In this document: in pieces, positions 36,401 to 44,819 of the stretch
Position numbering within the stretch: the stretch's first letter is position 1
Layout: every line of letters begins with the position of its first letter
Assembly (NCBI RefSeq): GCF_030698175.1
Contig: NZ_JAUYNT010000006.1
Location: forward strand, 146,432 to 210,431
Direction: 5' to 3'
Origin: Pseudomonas sp.
Lineage (GTDB): Bacteria > Pseudomonadota > Gammaproteobacteria > Pseudomonadales > Pseudomonadaceae
Length of the DNA stretch: 64,000 bases
The notes under the pieces: generated by a model
The model's database searches: none
The model's input: the letters and a program-made list of their open reading frames with translations, nothing else
Told to the model about the DNA's origin: nothing
Position numbers and translations under genes: made by a program

Positions 36401-37411
36401 GGCCGGCGACAGCCGCGCATACAGCGGCAGAATCTCGGCGTGTTTGAGGTTGGCCTTGCGCAGCATCTCGGCGCAATCGCGAATTTCCCGTTCGCCGGGC
36501 AGGAACACCAGCACATCGCCGGGCAACTTGCCCTCACTGCGCTCGAAGGCCGCCAGCTCGTCGAGGGTCTTGATGATGGCCTGATCGACGCTTAGGTCGT
36601 CCTCGACCATCTCGCCGTTTTCGTCCTGCTCACCCAACAGCGGCCGATACCAGGTCTCGACCGGGAAGGTGCGACCGGAGACTTCGACTATGGGCGCATC
36701 ATTAAAATGCGCAGAAAACCGCGCCAGGTCGATGGTCGCCGAAGTGATGATCAGTTTCAGATCGGGGCGGCGCACCAGCAGGGTTTTCAGGAAGCCCAAC
36801 AGGAAGTCGATGTTCAGACTGCGCTCGTGGGCCTCGTCGACAATGATGGTGTCGTACTTGTCCAGGTAGCGGTCGTGCTGGGTTTCGGCCAGCAAGATAC
36901 CATCGGTCATCAGCTTGATCATGGTGCTGTCGCTGCTTTGATCCTCGAAGCGCACCTGATAACCGACCAAGCCGCCGAGCGGCGTGTTCAGCTCTTCGGC
37001 CACCCGGGTGGCGACGCTGCGGGCGGCGATCCGTCGTGGTTGGGTGTGGCCGATCAAGCCGGTCAGGCCACGGCCCAACTCCAGGCAGATTTTCGGCAGC
37101 TGGGTGGTCTTGCCCGAACCGGTTTCGCCGGCAATCACCACCACCTGATGCTTGGCAATGGCCGCCTTGATCTCGTCGCGCTTGGCGGCAATCGGCAGGC
37201 TGTCGTCATAGTGGATGTGCGGAATACTCAGGCGCCGCGCCTCGACCTTGGCGATGGATGCCTGCAACCGCTCGGCCCACTGCGCCTGCTTGATCGCGTC
37301 GGGACGCTTGGCCAGCTCGTGCAACTGCCGGCGCAATTTGCTCCGGTCCACCAACATGGCCAGCCCAACGGATTTATGCAGGGTATCGAGGACGGCAGCG
37401 GTATCGGTCAT
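33485..37411 (-). CDS. hrpA: ATP-dependent RNA helicase HrpA
   Basis: A 1308-residue DEAH-box helicase, the normal length for HrpA. The N-terminal RecA pair has VIAGETGSGKTTQLPKICLELG (Walker A), IIVDEAHERSLNIDFLLG (DEAH) and SATID, and QRKGRCGRVEPGLC is motif VI. The HA2 and OB-fold region then leads into the long HrpA C-terminal domain (VTLRVPAPLLPQLPSERLEW is typical). HrpA acts on stalled or colliding ribosomes and structured RNA. The gene stands alone on the minus strand. Confidence 0.95.
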   Translation of the reverse strand: MTDTAAVLDTLHKSVGLAMLVDRSKLRRQLHELAKRPDAIKQAQWAERLQASIAKVEARRLSIPHIHYDDSLPIAAKRDEIKAAIAKHQVVVIAGETGSGKTTQLPKICLELGRGLTGLIGHTQPRRIAARSVATRVAEELNTPLGGLVGYQVRFEDQSSDSTMIKLMTDGILLAETQHDRYLDKYDTIIVDEAHERSLNIDFLLGFLKTLLVRRPDLKLIITSATIDLARFSAHFNDAPIVEVSGRTFPVETWYRPLLGEQDENGEMVEDDLSVDQAIIKTLDELAAFERSEGKLPGDVLVFLPGEREIRDCAEMLRKANLKHAEILPLYARLSPAEQQKIFQRRPGRKIVLATNVAETSLTVPGIRYVIDSGTARISRYSYRAKVQRLPIEAVSQASANQRKGRCGRVEPGLCVRLYSEEDFNSRPAFTDPEILRTNLAAVILQMLHLRLGAIEDFPFIEPPDGKAISDGFNLLQELSAVNRESQLTPLGRQLARLPVDPRLGRMLLEAAKQGSLQEVLIVASALSVQDVRERPPERQQAADQAHAQWKDIDSDFAGLVNLWRGFEEQRLSLGASPLRSWCRKNFLNYLRLREWRDSHRQLSLICKELQLTLNTTPADFPKLHKAVLSGLLSQIGQKTEDGDYLGARQRRFWIHPSSGLGKKRPQWLMAGELVETTKLYARQVAKIEPDWIEPLAGHLIKKNHFEPHWEKKRGQVVAFEQITLYGLIVVGKRAVHYGPIEPVLSRELFIRDGLVRGEILSRARCLKANSELLELLDELEAKARRRDILADEETLYAYYEARIPAEIHQAATFDSWYKIESGKNPQLLIMREEDVLAREASEVTAALYPDSLQLGDLRLTQTYHFEPNHPRDGVTLRVPAPLLPQLPSERLEWLVPGLLEAKCIALVRNLPKALRKNFVPVPDFIKAALERINFGEGSLPAALGRELQRMTGVKVSEEAWTQALLELDNHLKINLEVVDASGKFLGEGRDLSELNARFVQASHAALAIVQNAGQQRPVEAKAFAQVAASTQQNIAGLSMTVYPALVEGSVGDERGTVKEGRFPTLAEAEFQHRRALQRLLLQQLAEPAKYLRGKLPGLTELGLLYRELGRVDALVEDILLASLDNCILAGSEPLPRDGAGLAKLAEQKRGGWAEQAERLAKRVLEVLSLWHGLQKRFKGKIDLAQAVALNDIKLQLSNLVYPGFVRETPMEWLNELPRYLRAIEQRFDKLGSQMQKDRVWSGELNACWAQYQTRLSKHTKEGKRDPQLLLYRWMLEEYRVSLFAQQLGTKMPVSDKRVAKQWTVVEG

Positions 37412-37489
37412 CAGGTCATCGCGGGCAAATTTATCAGGGCCGCGATTGTCGCAGATTTAGGCATTCGGCGGCCAAACCTGCGCGTCGCG

Positions 37490-37630
37490 TCAGAACTGAG
37501 CTGACAAGCGCGTCTTAGCCTGCTCAGCCTGCTGAACTAACCAGTCGATCACCACGCGAAAGAGCGGCAGCTCTGGGTACTCCGGGGGTAGGCCAGCCAG
37601 CAACCATTGGCCTACTGCCTGCGGCCAGTC
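37490..37630 (-). pseudogene. in-frame remnant after the MerR stop codon
   Basis: Directly downstream of the MerR gene's TAA, the same frame continues open for 46 codons (DWPQAVGQWLLAGLP, then PEYPELPLFRVVIDWLV, to TGA at 37490-37492). The 'LP..Y..LPLFR.VI.WL' wording is like the C-terminal tail of some LysR-type regulators, so it may be the end of a deleted gene. It has no start codon of its own. The identification is tentative. Confidence 0.28.
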
Positions 37631-38443
37631 TTACGGTTTAACAAAACCCTTGAGCAAATCGCCGACCCGCTCGCCCAGTTCGCGGTTGGCCGACTGTTGC
37701 AGGCCACGGGCCAGTTCGGTTTCTACCACCTCTTCCACCAGCGGGCGCAATTGCAGCAATTGCGCGCTGAGCCGTTCCAGCTCCTCGGCTCGTGGCATGG
37801 CGTTGAGCAGCAGCGGATTGACCAGATGGCTGACGATCATCTGCACTATACCGGCGGCCAGCGGCTCGACCTGGCCACGAATCGCCGCCAACTCATTCAA
37901 TAGCGCAGGCAACGGAATGCCGGCCTGAAACAGCTGCACCCCGGCGGCAAACAGCCGGGGGCTGGGCACCCGCAGATGGTCGCCGGCAAACTCCAATAGC
38001 CCCAGGGCTTGCGCCTGATCCAGCAGCTGATCATCGAGCTGCGTGCCAAACAACTCCTGCACTTCATCGAAGCCCAGGCACCCGGCCTGCTCCTGATTCC
38101 AGGGGCCGACAATTGCCTGCTCCAGCCCCAGCACCTGGGCCAGCCCCTGGCCCTGCTGCCAAGCCAGCAGCAGTTCGCGGATGCTGGCAATGCTGTAGCC
38201 ACGCTCCAGCAAGTCGCCGATCAGCTTGAGCCGCTGCAAGTGCTCGGTGCTGTAAATACCCACCCGACCGCGCCGCGTCGGCGCTGGCAGCAGGCCGCGA
38301 TCCTGATAGGCGCGCAGGTTACGCACCGTGGTGCCGGCTTCACGGGCCAGTTCATCGACGGTGAATTCAACCGCCACTGCAGCGGCCTGCGCTTCGGCAG
38401 GCTGGGGCAGCAGGCGTTGTAATAAAGACGGGAGAGTTTTCAT
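37631..38443 (-). CDS. MerR-family transcriptional regulator
   Basis: A 270-residue regulator. After a short N-terminal tail, residues ~26-95 form the MerR winged helix (FTVDELAREAGTTVRNLRAYQDRGLLPAPTRRGR...GIYSTEHLQRLKLI), followed by a dimerisation coil and a long C-terminal domain of ~150 residues. That C-terminal domain is larger than metal-responsive MerR proteins and suggests a bulky organic effector. It is divergent from the M24 protein / hydrolase-SDR fusion / metal-dependent hydrolase set and likely controls it through the palindrome at 38682. The start MKTLPSLLQRL at 38443 is preferred. Confidence 0.87.
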   Translation of the reverse strand: MKTLPSLLQRLLPQPAEAQAAAVAVEFTVDELAREAGTTVRNLRAYQDRGLLPAPTRRGRVGIYSTEHLQRLKLIGDLLERGYSIASIRELLLAWQQGQGLAQVLGLEQAIVGPWNQEQAGCLGFDEVQELFGTQLDDQLLDQAQALGLLEFAGDHLRVPSPRLFAAGVQLFQAGIPLPALLNELAAIRGQVEPLAAGIVQMIVSHLVNPLLLNAMPRAEELERLSAQLLQLRPLVEEVVETELARGLQQSANRELGERVGDLLKGFVKP

Positions 38444-38681
38444 GGCGGCGATCATAGCCGGCCCTGGCGGCCGCCAACAACCGGCTTAAGAACCGACTTA
38501 GGAACCGGCTTAACCCGCCCAACCTTGGATTGGACTTACCACGGACCGCCCGCGTCCGCCACTCGCAAAACCACCGCCAAGCCAGCGCCAGCAAGGCCCC
38601 CAGGGTTGCAGTAACAGCGGTAACAGCACCGCAACTCAGGCCATCAAGGCACTGGCCAGCGCTGGCCATCCTCACCAATAA

Positions 38682-38696
38682 TCAATGTGACATTGA
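38682..38696. promoter_or_regulatory. palindromic site in the MerR intergenic region
   Basis: Arms tcaatgt and acattga around a single base form a 15-base palindrome, 35 bases before the M24 gene start and between divergent genes. It is a candidate MerR operator, though MerR sites often have 19-20 bp spacers between -35 and -10. Confidence 0.4.
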
Positions 38697-38730
38697 ATGA
38701 TGTAACAGTTAATCACCCCCGGAGCCTCCC

Positions 38731-39609
38731 ATGCCTGCCAGCGCCCCCAGCCTGACCGCTTACGACCTGACGCAATTTCGCGCCACCCAGCAGCTCGCTT
38801 ACCAGTGTGTAGAAAGCATCGCCAAGGAGCTGCAACCGGGCATCACCGAAAAAGCCGCGGCGGCACTGATGAAGACCTGGCTGCAGGATCATGGGGTCAA
38901 GGAGTGGTTCCACGAACCTTTCGCCTGGTTCGGCCGGCGCACCGCCTTCGAAGGCTTCGATGGCCTGCGCCATCTGCGCGGCTTCAACCTGGCGTTCTTT
39001 CCGGGCAAAACCCAGCTGGCCGAAGGCATGCCCTTTATCCTCGACGTCGCCCCGACCCTTGGCGCCTACACCGCCGATGTCGGCTACTCCGGCGCCTTGG
39101 GCGCGAACCTGTTGATGGAGCGCCTACAGGATGACCTGATGGCTCATCGCGAGTTGATTGTGCAGCAGGTCAAGCAGCGCCTGCCGCTGGCCCAGGTCAG
39201 CCAGGCGGTCGATCAACTCTGTGCCGAACAAGGCACCCTGCCACGGCACAAGGCCTATCCGTTCGAGGTGCTGGCCCATCGCGTCGAGAAGCTCGGCACT
39301 CGCCAGACCAAACTGGCGCTGGCGCGCTTCGGGGTACGCAATGTCGCCACCCTGGTGAAAAACGCCCTGGTCACCGGCCGCCGTGAAGGCTGGTCGCCAC
39401 TCTGGTCGAGCCACTCGCGTTCGCTGCATCCACCGACGCCGGGGCTCTGGGCGGTGGAACCACACCTGGGCTTTCGCGGCGTCGGCGCCAAGTTTGAAGA
39501 ATTGCTGGTGGTCACCGAATCGGACGCCTACTGGCTGGATGACGACCTGCCCCATGTGCGCCGCTGGCTGGAACGTGGCCTGTTGAGCCGTACGCCGGTG
39601 GCGGCATGA
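38731..39609 (+). CDS. M24 peptidase-fold protein (Xaa-Pro aminopeptidase-like)
   Basis: A 292-residue protein of the creatinase / M24 'pita-bread' fold. FILDVAPTLGAYTADVGYSG carries two of the usual metal-binding aspartates, and GVGAKFEELLVVTE a C-terminal Glu block, but the 'GHGIG' His motif is not obvious. Activity is therefore uncertain; it may be a divergent peptidase or a non-catalytic homologue. It overlaps the next gene by 4 bp and is the first gene of the set downstream of the MerR divergent promoter. Confidence 0.82.
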   Translation: MPASAPSLTAYDLTQFRATQQLAYQCVESIAKELQPGITEKAAAALMKTWLQDHGVKEWFHEPFAWFGRRTAFEGFDGLRHLRGFNLAFFPGKTQLAEGMPFILDVAPTLGAYTADVGYSGALGANLLMERLQDDLMAHRELIVQQVKQRLPLAQVSQAVDQLCAEQGTLPRHKAYPFEVLAHRVEKLGTRQTKLALARFGVRNVATLVKNALVTGRREGWSPLWSSHSRSLHPPTPGLWAVEPHLGFRGVGAKFEELLVVTESDAYWLDDDLPHVRRWLERGLLSRTPVAA

Positions 39610-41399
39610 ACGCGCCGCAGGCTTTGCCAGTACCAGCGCTGCGCGCCGAACCCTGGGTCGCCGAGCAACTGCGGGTGCAGGGCGATGGCGTCGAGCTGGC
39701 CGCCTACCGCTGGGGCAATCGCGCGGGCCCAACCCTGTTGCTGGTGCATGGCTACCCGGACAACCACGAGGTCTGGCTGCCGCTGGTGCATGCGCTGGCC
39801 GCCGACTATCAGTTGATCGCCTATGACGTGCGCGGTTTTGGCGCCTCGGACAAACCCGGCAAACGCCTGGACTATCACCTGACAAAACTGGCCAATGACC
39901 TGGAAGCGGTGATTCTGGCCACCAGCCCCAATCAGCCGGTGCACCTGGTCGCCCACGACTGGGGCTCGATCCAGAGTTGGGAGGCGGTCACCGAACCGCG
40001 CCTGGCGCCGCTGCTGGCCTCCTACACCAGTATCTCCGGGCCCTGCCTGGATCACGTCGGTCACTGGATGCGCGACCGCCTACAGCAAAAAAATCCGAAG
40101 GCCTGGGGTCAGGTAATCGGCCAGTTGCTCAGCTCTTGGTACATCGGCATGTTTCATACCCCGCTACTGCCTGAACTGTTCTGGCGCACCGGGCTGGCCA
40201 AGCTCTGGCCCAAGTACCTGCGGCGAGTTGAGGGAGTGCGCGATCCTCAGGTCAGCGCCAGCCTGGGCGCCGATGGCCAACACGGGGTCAAGCTGTACCG
40301 AGCCAACTTTATCCGCAGCCTGCTGCACCCACGCCAGCGCCCCACCACGGTGCCGGTGCAGCTGATAGTGCCGGGGCTGGACCGCTATGTGCGGCCGCAA
40401 CTGTTCGAACAACTCAGCCGCTGGGCGCCACAGCTGTGGCGCCGCGAGGTGCGCGCCGGGCACTGGCAACTGCTGGCCGAGCCGACGCAACTGGCCGGTT
40501 GGCTGCGCGAATTTATCGCCCACCTGCAAGGCGGCGAGAGCAACCCGGCGCTGCAACGGGCGCGGGTCTTGGCCAATGCCGGGCCGGATGCTGGCAAGAC
40601 CGTGCTGGTGACCGGTGCCGGCGGCGGTATCGGTCGCGCCACCCTGCTGGATTTTGCCGAACGGGGCGCCTGCGTGCTGGCCGCCGACATCAACCTGGCC
40701 GCCGCCGAACGCAGCGCCGAGCTGGCCCGTGCCCTCGGTGCCGAGGCCCACGCCTATCAACTGGACGTGGGCGACAGCGCGGCCATGCAGGCTTGCGCCG
40801 ACTGGGTGCAACAGCGCTTCGGCAGCCTCGACATACTGGTCAACAACGCCGGCATCGGTATGGCCGGCGCCATGCTCGACACCAGCGCCGCCGACTGGGA
40901 GCGCCTGTTGCGGGTCAATCTGTGGAGCGTGATCGACGGTTGCCGGCTGTTCGCCCGGCAGATGGTCGATGCTGGCAAGGGCGGGCATATCGTCAATATC
41001 GCCTCGGCGGCGGCCTTCGTGCCGTCGCGCAACTACGCCGCCTACGCCACCAGCAAGGCCGCGGTGCTGATGCTCAGTGAATGCCTGCGGGCCGAACTGG
41101 CCGGTCAGGGGATTGGCATCACGGCCGTGTGCCCGGGTCTGGTCAATACCGGGATCATTCAGGCCACCCGTTTCCATGGCTTAAGCGCTGAAGCCGAAGC
41201 CAAACAAAAAGCCCGCGCCCAGCGCCTGTATCAGCGTCGCAACCTCAGCCCCGAGACCGTCGCCAAGCAGTTGATCCGCGCCATCGAACGTAACCGCGCG
41301 GTGATCGCCGTCGGCAGCGAAGCCCACCTGAGCGTCGCCCAATGGCGCTTCGCCCCCTGGCTGTCGCGTCTGCTGGCCCGCCTGAACTTGGCCGCCTAA
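39606..41399 (+). CDS. fused alpha/beta hydrolase and short-chain dehydrogenase (EphD-like)
   Basis: A 597-residue two-domain protein. Residues ~1-315 form an alpha/beta hydrolase of epoxide-hydrolase type, with LLVHGYPDNHEVW and the nucleophile Asp in LVAHDWGSIQSW. Residues ~325-597 form an NAD(P)-dependent SDR, with VTGAGGGIGRATLLDF, VNNAGIGMAG, and catalytic Tyr/Lys in YAAYATSKAAVL. The same domain order is found in mycobacterial EphD. The fused substrate is unknown; a mixed epoxide/diol or lipid alcohol route is plausible. It overlaps the preceding M24 gene by 4 bp. Confidence 0.88.
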   Translation: MNAPQALPVPALRAEPWVAEQLRVQGDGVELAAYRWGNRAGPTLLLVHGYPDNHEVWLPLVHALAADYQLIAYDVRGFGASDKPGKRLDYHLTKLANDLEAVILATSPNQPVHLVAHDWGSIQSWEAVTEPRLAPLLASYTSISGPCLDHVGHWMRDRLQQKNPKAWGQVIGQLLSSWYIGMFHTPLLPELFWRTGLAKLWPKYLRRVEGVRDPQVSASLGADGQHGVKLYRANFIRSLLHPRQRPTTVPVQLIVPGLDRYVRPQLFEQLSRWAPQLWRREVRAGHWQLLAEPTQLAGWLREFIAHLQGGESNPALQRARVLANAGPDAGKTVLVTGAGGGIGRATLLDFAERGACVLAADINLAAAERSAELARALGAEAHAYQLDVGDSAAMQACADWVQQRFGSLDILVNNAGIGMAGAMLDTSAADWERLLRVNLWSVIDGCRLFARQMVDAGKGGHIVNIASAAAFVPSRNYAAYATSKAAVLMLSECLRAELAGQGIGITAVCPGLVNTGIIQATRFHGLSAEAEAKQKARAQRLYQRRNLSPETVAKQLIRAIERNRAVIAVGSEAHLSVAQWRFAPWLSRLLARLNLAA

Positions 41400-41428
41400 A
41401 ACCTGGCCGCCTAACGAGGAGAATCCCC

Positions 41429-42346
41429 ATGAGCAAAAAAGCCCAACAGCCGCAAGACCAGCAAGAACCGCAACAACGCCTGCCACAACGCAAGGTGCGC
41501 TTCGACTTCAAAGACACCCCGCTGCACTGGGTGCCGAACGAGCCGGAGGCCTCGCACATCATGAACTGCCTGCACATCCTGCTGCCGGCCGGCGAGTTCT
41601 GGTTCTGCCGCGTGTACAACCTGGCGGTGAAACAGGTCAGCGACCCTGAGCTGCGCGAGGAGGTACGCGGTTTTATCCGCCAGGAGGCGCAGCACGCCCG
41701 TGCCCACGACAGCGCCCTGACGCCCTATCTGCTGCGCCACGGCATCGATCCAAAACCCTACACCCAGCGCCTCGACTGGCTGTTCGAGAAGGCCCTGAGC
41801 GATCATCCGCTGGGGGAAAACGCCCTGAGCCGCTGGCTGCAAACCTGGTGGCTGCGCCAGCGGGTCGGGCTGATTGCCGCCGTGGAGCACTTCACCTGCG
41901 TGCTCGGCGACTGGATCATCACCACCCGCAGCCTGGACGACGCCGACCCGGTGATGCTCGACCTGCTGCGCTGGCACGGCGCCGAAGAAATCGAACACCG
42001 CTGCGTCGCCCACGATCTGCACGTGCACCTGGGTGGCAGCCTGCTGGCGCGCTGGCTGTATATGCTGATCGCCACGCCGCTGCTGATGTTCCTGTTCAGC
42101 AGCGGCTCGCAGATGATGATGCGCCAGGACCCGCGAACCCGTTACAGCCGGGGCTTTCTCAGCCTCTGGGCGGCGCTCGGCAAGCGCGACGTGCTGCCGC
42201 CTCTGGGCAGCATTGGTCGGGCGGTGCTGCGCTACTTCGTACCGAGCTTCCACCCGCGCACAGAGGGCAATATCGCCGTGGCCGAGGCCTATCTGCAACA
42301 ATCCCCGGCGGCGCAACGGGCGGCGGCGCAAGCCCGGCCGAGCTGA
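41429..42346 (+). CDS. predicted metal-dependent hydrolase (PF10118-like)
   Basis: A 305-residue protein with His/Glu-rich helices: LLPAGEFWFCRVYNLAV, RQEAQHARAHDSAL, AVEHFTCVLGDWII and GAEEIEHRCVAHDLHVHLGGS supply likely di-metal ligands. It matches the 'metal-dependent hydrolase' Metal_hydrol family as I recall it. No activity is proven. The start MSKKAQQPQDQQEP has a good ribosome site (aacgaggag) 9 bases upstream. It is the last gene of the MerR-linked set, 29 bp after the fusion gene. Confidence 0.8.
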   Translation: MSKKAQQPQDQQEPQQRLPQRKVRFDFKDTPLHWVPNEPEASHIMNCLHILLPAGEFWFCRVYNLAVKQVSDPELREEVRGFIRQEAQHARAHDSALTPYLLRHGIDPKPYTQRLDWLFEKALSDHPLGENALSRWLQTWWLRQRVGLIAAVEHFTCVLGDWIITTRSLDDADPVMLDLLRWHGAEEIEHRCVAHDLHVHLGGSLLARWLYMLIATPLLMFLFSSGSQMMMRQDPRTRYSRGFLSLWAALGKRDVLPPLGSIGRAVLRYFVPSFHPRTEGNIAVAEAYLQQSPAAQRAAAQARPS

Positions 42347-42360
42347 GTGCGATATGTTTC

Positions 42361-42380
42361 CAGCCGCTCAGCGGCGGCTG
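42361..42380. terminator. hairpin after metal-dependent hydrolase gene
   Basis: Arms cagccgc and gcggctg with a 6-base loop, followed by aaaa, lie 14 bases after the stop codon. It is a weak candidate terminator. Confidence 0.4.
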
Positions 42381-42538
42381 AAAACACGACCTTAACGGCT
42401 CAGAGCACAACCTTAAAATATCCAATAAGTAGATAGTTAAAACGCAATTTTTGCGCTTTTTATCCAAACAAATCCGATAGATCATCAACTCCATAACGCC
42501 GCGCCGCCGTTTTGCGACGCCGCCACCGGAGCCCGACC

Positions 42539-43237
42539 ATGATCGAATTACGCCCCTTCCAGTCCCTCGGCCACGCCCAACATGGCTGGCTGAATGCCCG
42601 CCATCACTTCTCGTTCGCCGAGTACCACGATCCCAAGCGCCTGCACTGGGGCGCACTGCGGGTCTGGAACGATGACGAAATCGCCGCCGACAGCGGTTTC
42701 CCCACCCATCCGCACCGCGACATGGAGATCATCACCTATGTTCGCCAAGGCGCTATCAGCCACAGTGACAGCCTCGGCAACCATGGCCGCACCGTGGCTG
42801 GTGACGTGCAGGTAATGAGCGCCGGCACCGGCATCCGCCACTCGGAGTTCAACCGCGAAGCCATCACCAGCACGCTGTTCCAGATCTGGATCATGCCCGA
42901 CCAGCATGGCCACGCGCCGTCCTGGGGCACCCGCAGCTTCCCCAAGGGCGAGCGCGCCGGCCAGTTCGTGGTGCTGGCCAGCGGGCATGCCGGGGACGCA
43001 GAAGCCCTGCCGATTCATGCAGATGCCCGGGTGCTGGCCGCCACCTTGCTGGCCGGACACAGCCTCGAGTTCGCCCTCGGCGCTGGCCGCAAGGCCTATC
43101 TGGTGCCGGCCAGCGGCGTGATCGAGGTCAATGGCCTGCGCGCCAATGCCCGTGATGGATTGGCGGTGACCGATGAACAACTGCTGCGCATCACCGCCCT
43201 GGAGGACAGCGAGCTGGTGCTGGTCGACCTAGCCTGA
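42539..43237 (+). CDS. pirin family protein
   Basis: A 232-residue bicupin. GFPTHPHRDMEIITYVRQGAI and GTGIRHSEFN contain the His/Glu metal ligands of pirins, and the second cupin follows with a degenerate site. Pirins include quercetinase-like enzymes and regulators; which applies here is not known. ATG 42539 (MIELRPFQSLG) is used. It is transcribed alone, 80 bp before the MgtC-family gene on the same strand. Confidence 0.93.
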   Translation: MIELRPFQSLGHAQHGWLNARHHFSFAEYHDPKRLHWGALRVWNDDEIAADSGFPTHPHRDMEIITYVRQGAISHSDSLGNHGRTVAGDVQVMSAGTGIRHSEFNREAITSTLFQIWIMPDQHGHAPSWGTRSFPKGERAGQFVVLASGHAGDAEALPIHADARVLAATLLAGHSLEFALGAGRKAYLVPASGVIEVNGLRANARDGLAVTDEQLLRITALEDSELVLVDLA

Positions 43238-43317
43238 GTAACGCGTTGATCTCAAGCAGGTCCAATGGCAAACAAGGGCGCTAAACTCAGTGCAGTTGTC
43301 ACTGCCAAGGACGCCCC

Positions 43318-44574
43318 ATGCCCGCCACGCTGGAACTGCTGCTGAACTTTGCCACGGCCCTGGCCGTCGGCCTGTTGATTGGCACCGAGCGCAGCTGGAG
43401 CGCCCGCGACAGCGAAGATAACCAGTTAATTGGCGGCATTCGCACCTTTGGTCTGAGCGGCTTGCTCGGCGGTCTGGCCGCCCTGCTCGGCGCCCATTAC
43501 GGCCTGAATGCCTGGATCAGTGTGACGCTAATCTTCGGCCTGCTGGTGATCGCCGGCTACCTGGGCGAGCAACGCAACACCGGCGATCTGGGCCTGACCA
43601 GCCCCATCGCCCTGCTGCTGACCTTCCTGCTCGGTAGCCTGGCCCTTAGCGAGCAACGCATTCTGGCCGCCGCCTGCGCGGTGGTGATCGCCCTGTTGCT
43701 GAGCCTCAAGCAACCGCTGCATAGCGCCTTGCGCAAACTCTCGGCCGCGGAGGTTTCCGGGGCGCTGCAGCTGTTGTTTATCTCCCTGGTGTTGCTGCCG
43801 GTGCTGCCCAACCAGGGTTATGGCCCGTGGCAAGCGTTCAATCCTTACGCCACCTGGTGGATGGTGGTGCTGATCGCCGCCATCGGTTTTGCCGCCTACG
43901 TTGCCATCCGCCTGATCGGCCAACGCAAAGGCTTGCTGGTGACGGCGCTGCTCGGCGGCATGGTCTCCTCCACCGCCATGACCATCACCCTGGCGCGCCT
44001 GCACCAAGGCGGCAAACTGCCGGCCATGTTGGCCTGTGGGCTGCTGGCCACCTCGGCGCTGATGTTCCCGCGGGTGCTGCTGGAGGTGGGACTGGTCAAC
44101 CCGGCGTTACTCGGCCAACTGATCTGGCCACTGACGGTAAGCGCCTTGATCTACGCCGGCGGCGCGCTGTTTTATTTTCACCGCGCCGGCAGCGAACCTG
44201 AAGGCAGCGCCGAGCCGCTGTTGAAAAACCCCTTCGAGTTGGGCCCAGCCTTGCGCTTCGCCGCCTTACTGGTGCTGATTGCCTTTATGGTCGAAGCCGC
44301 CCAGCACTGGTTGGGCGATGTCGGTGTCTACCTGGTCGCGCTGCTGTCCGGCTTGACCGACGTCGACGCCATCACCCTGTCGCTGGCGCGCAACGCCCAG
44401 GGCGCGCTCAACAACCAGGTGGCGGTACAAGGGATTTATCTGGCCGCCTTTAGCAACAGCCTGGTTAAAGGCCTGCTGATCCTGCTGATCAGCGGCCGCC
44501 AGCTGGCCCTGCGCACCCTGCCGATTATGGCGGCCGGGCTGTTGGCGGGGTTGGCTACCCTTTGGTTAATTTGA
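43318..44574 (+). CDS. MgtC/SapB-family membrane protein with DUF4010
   Basis: A 418-residue integral membrane protein. Residues ~1-140 form an MgtC/SapB domain (LLIGTERSW, GIRTFGLSGLLGGLAALLG) and the rest matches DUF4010, with about 11-12 hydrophobic segments and the late motif LTDVDAITLSLARNAQG. Homologues are implicated in cation handling; direct evidence is absent. It is not linked to a magnesium transporter gene. A REPIN follows it. Confidence 0.9.
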   Translation: MPATLELLLNFATALAVGLLIGTERSWSARDSEDNQLIGGIRTFGLSGLLGGLAALLGAHYGLNAWISVTLIFGLLVIAGYLGEQRNTGDLGLTSPIALLLTFLLGSLALSEQRILAAACAVVIALLLSLKQPLHSALRKLSAAEVSGALQLLFISLVLLPVLPNQGYGPWQAFNPYATWWMVVLIAAIGFAAYVAIRLIGQRKGLLVTALLGGMVSSTAMTITLARLHQGGKLPAMLACGLLATSALMFPRVLLEVGLVNPALLGQLIWPLTVSALIYAGGALFYFHRAGSEPEGSAEPLLKNPFELGPALRFAALLVLIAFMVEAAQHWLGDVGVYLVALLSGLTDVDAITLSLARNAQGALNNQVAVQGIYLAAFSNSLVKGLLILLISGRQLALRTLPIMAAGLLAGLATLWLI

Positions 44575-44661
44575 AGGATATGGATCAGTTATGTGTTGCA
44601 AAGGACGTAACCTTTCGAGAGAGGGAATTGCCTTGACACTTGTGCTGTCTGCACCGACCAA

Positions 44662-44747
44662 TCGCGGATAAATCCGCTCCTACAGGGTTGATCAGCCGAT
44701 AAGTTGTTGCAGGTGCCGGGCTTGTGTAGGAGCGGATTTATCCGCGA
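44662..44747. repeat. REPIN with 23-base arms
   Basis: tcgcggataaatccgctcct and its complement (44662-44684 and 44725-44747) enclose a 40-base loop. This is a different REP sequence from those at 6525 and 26408. It sits between the ends of convergent genes. Confidence 0.85.
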
Positions 44748-44819
44748 AGCAATCCTGCAGGGCCACAGCCGTTCTTTCCCCCTCATTAACCTGGGTCACA
44801 AACCAGATGCTGCGCCGAC

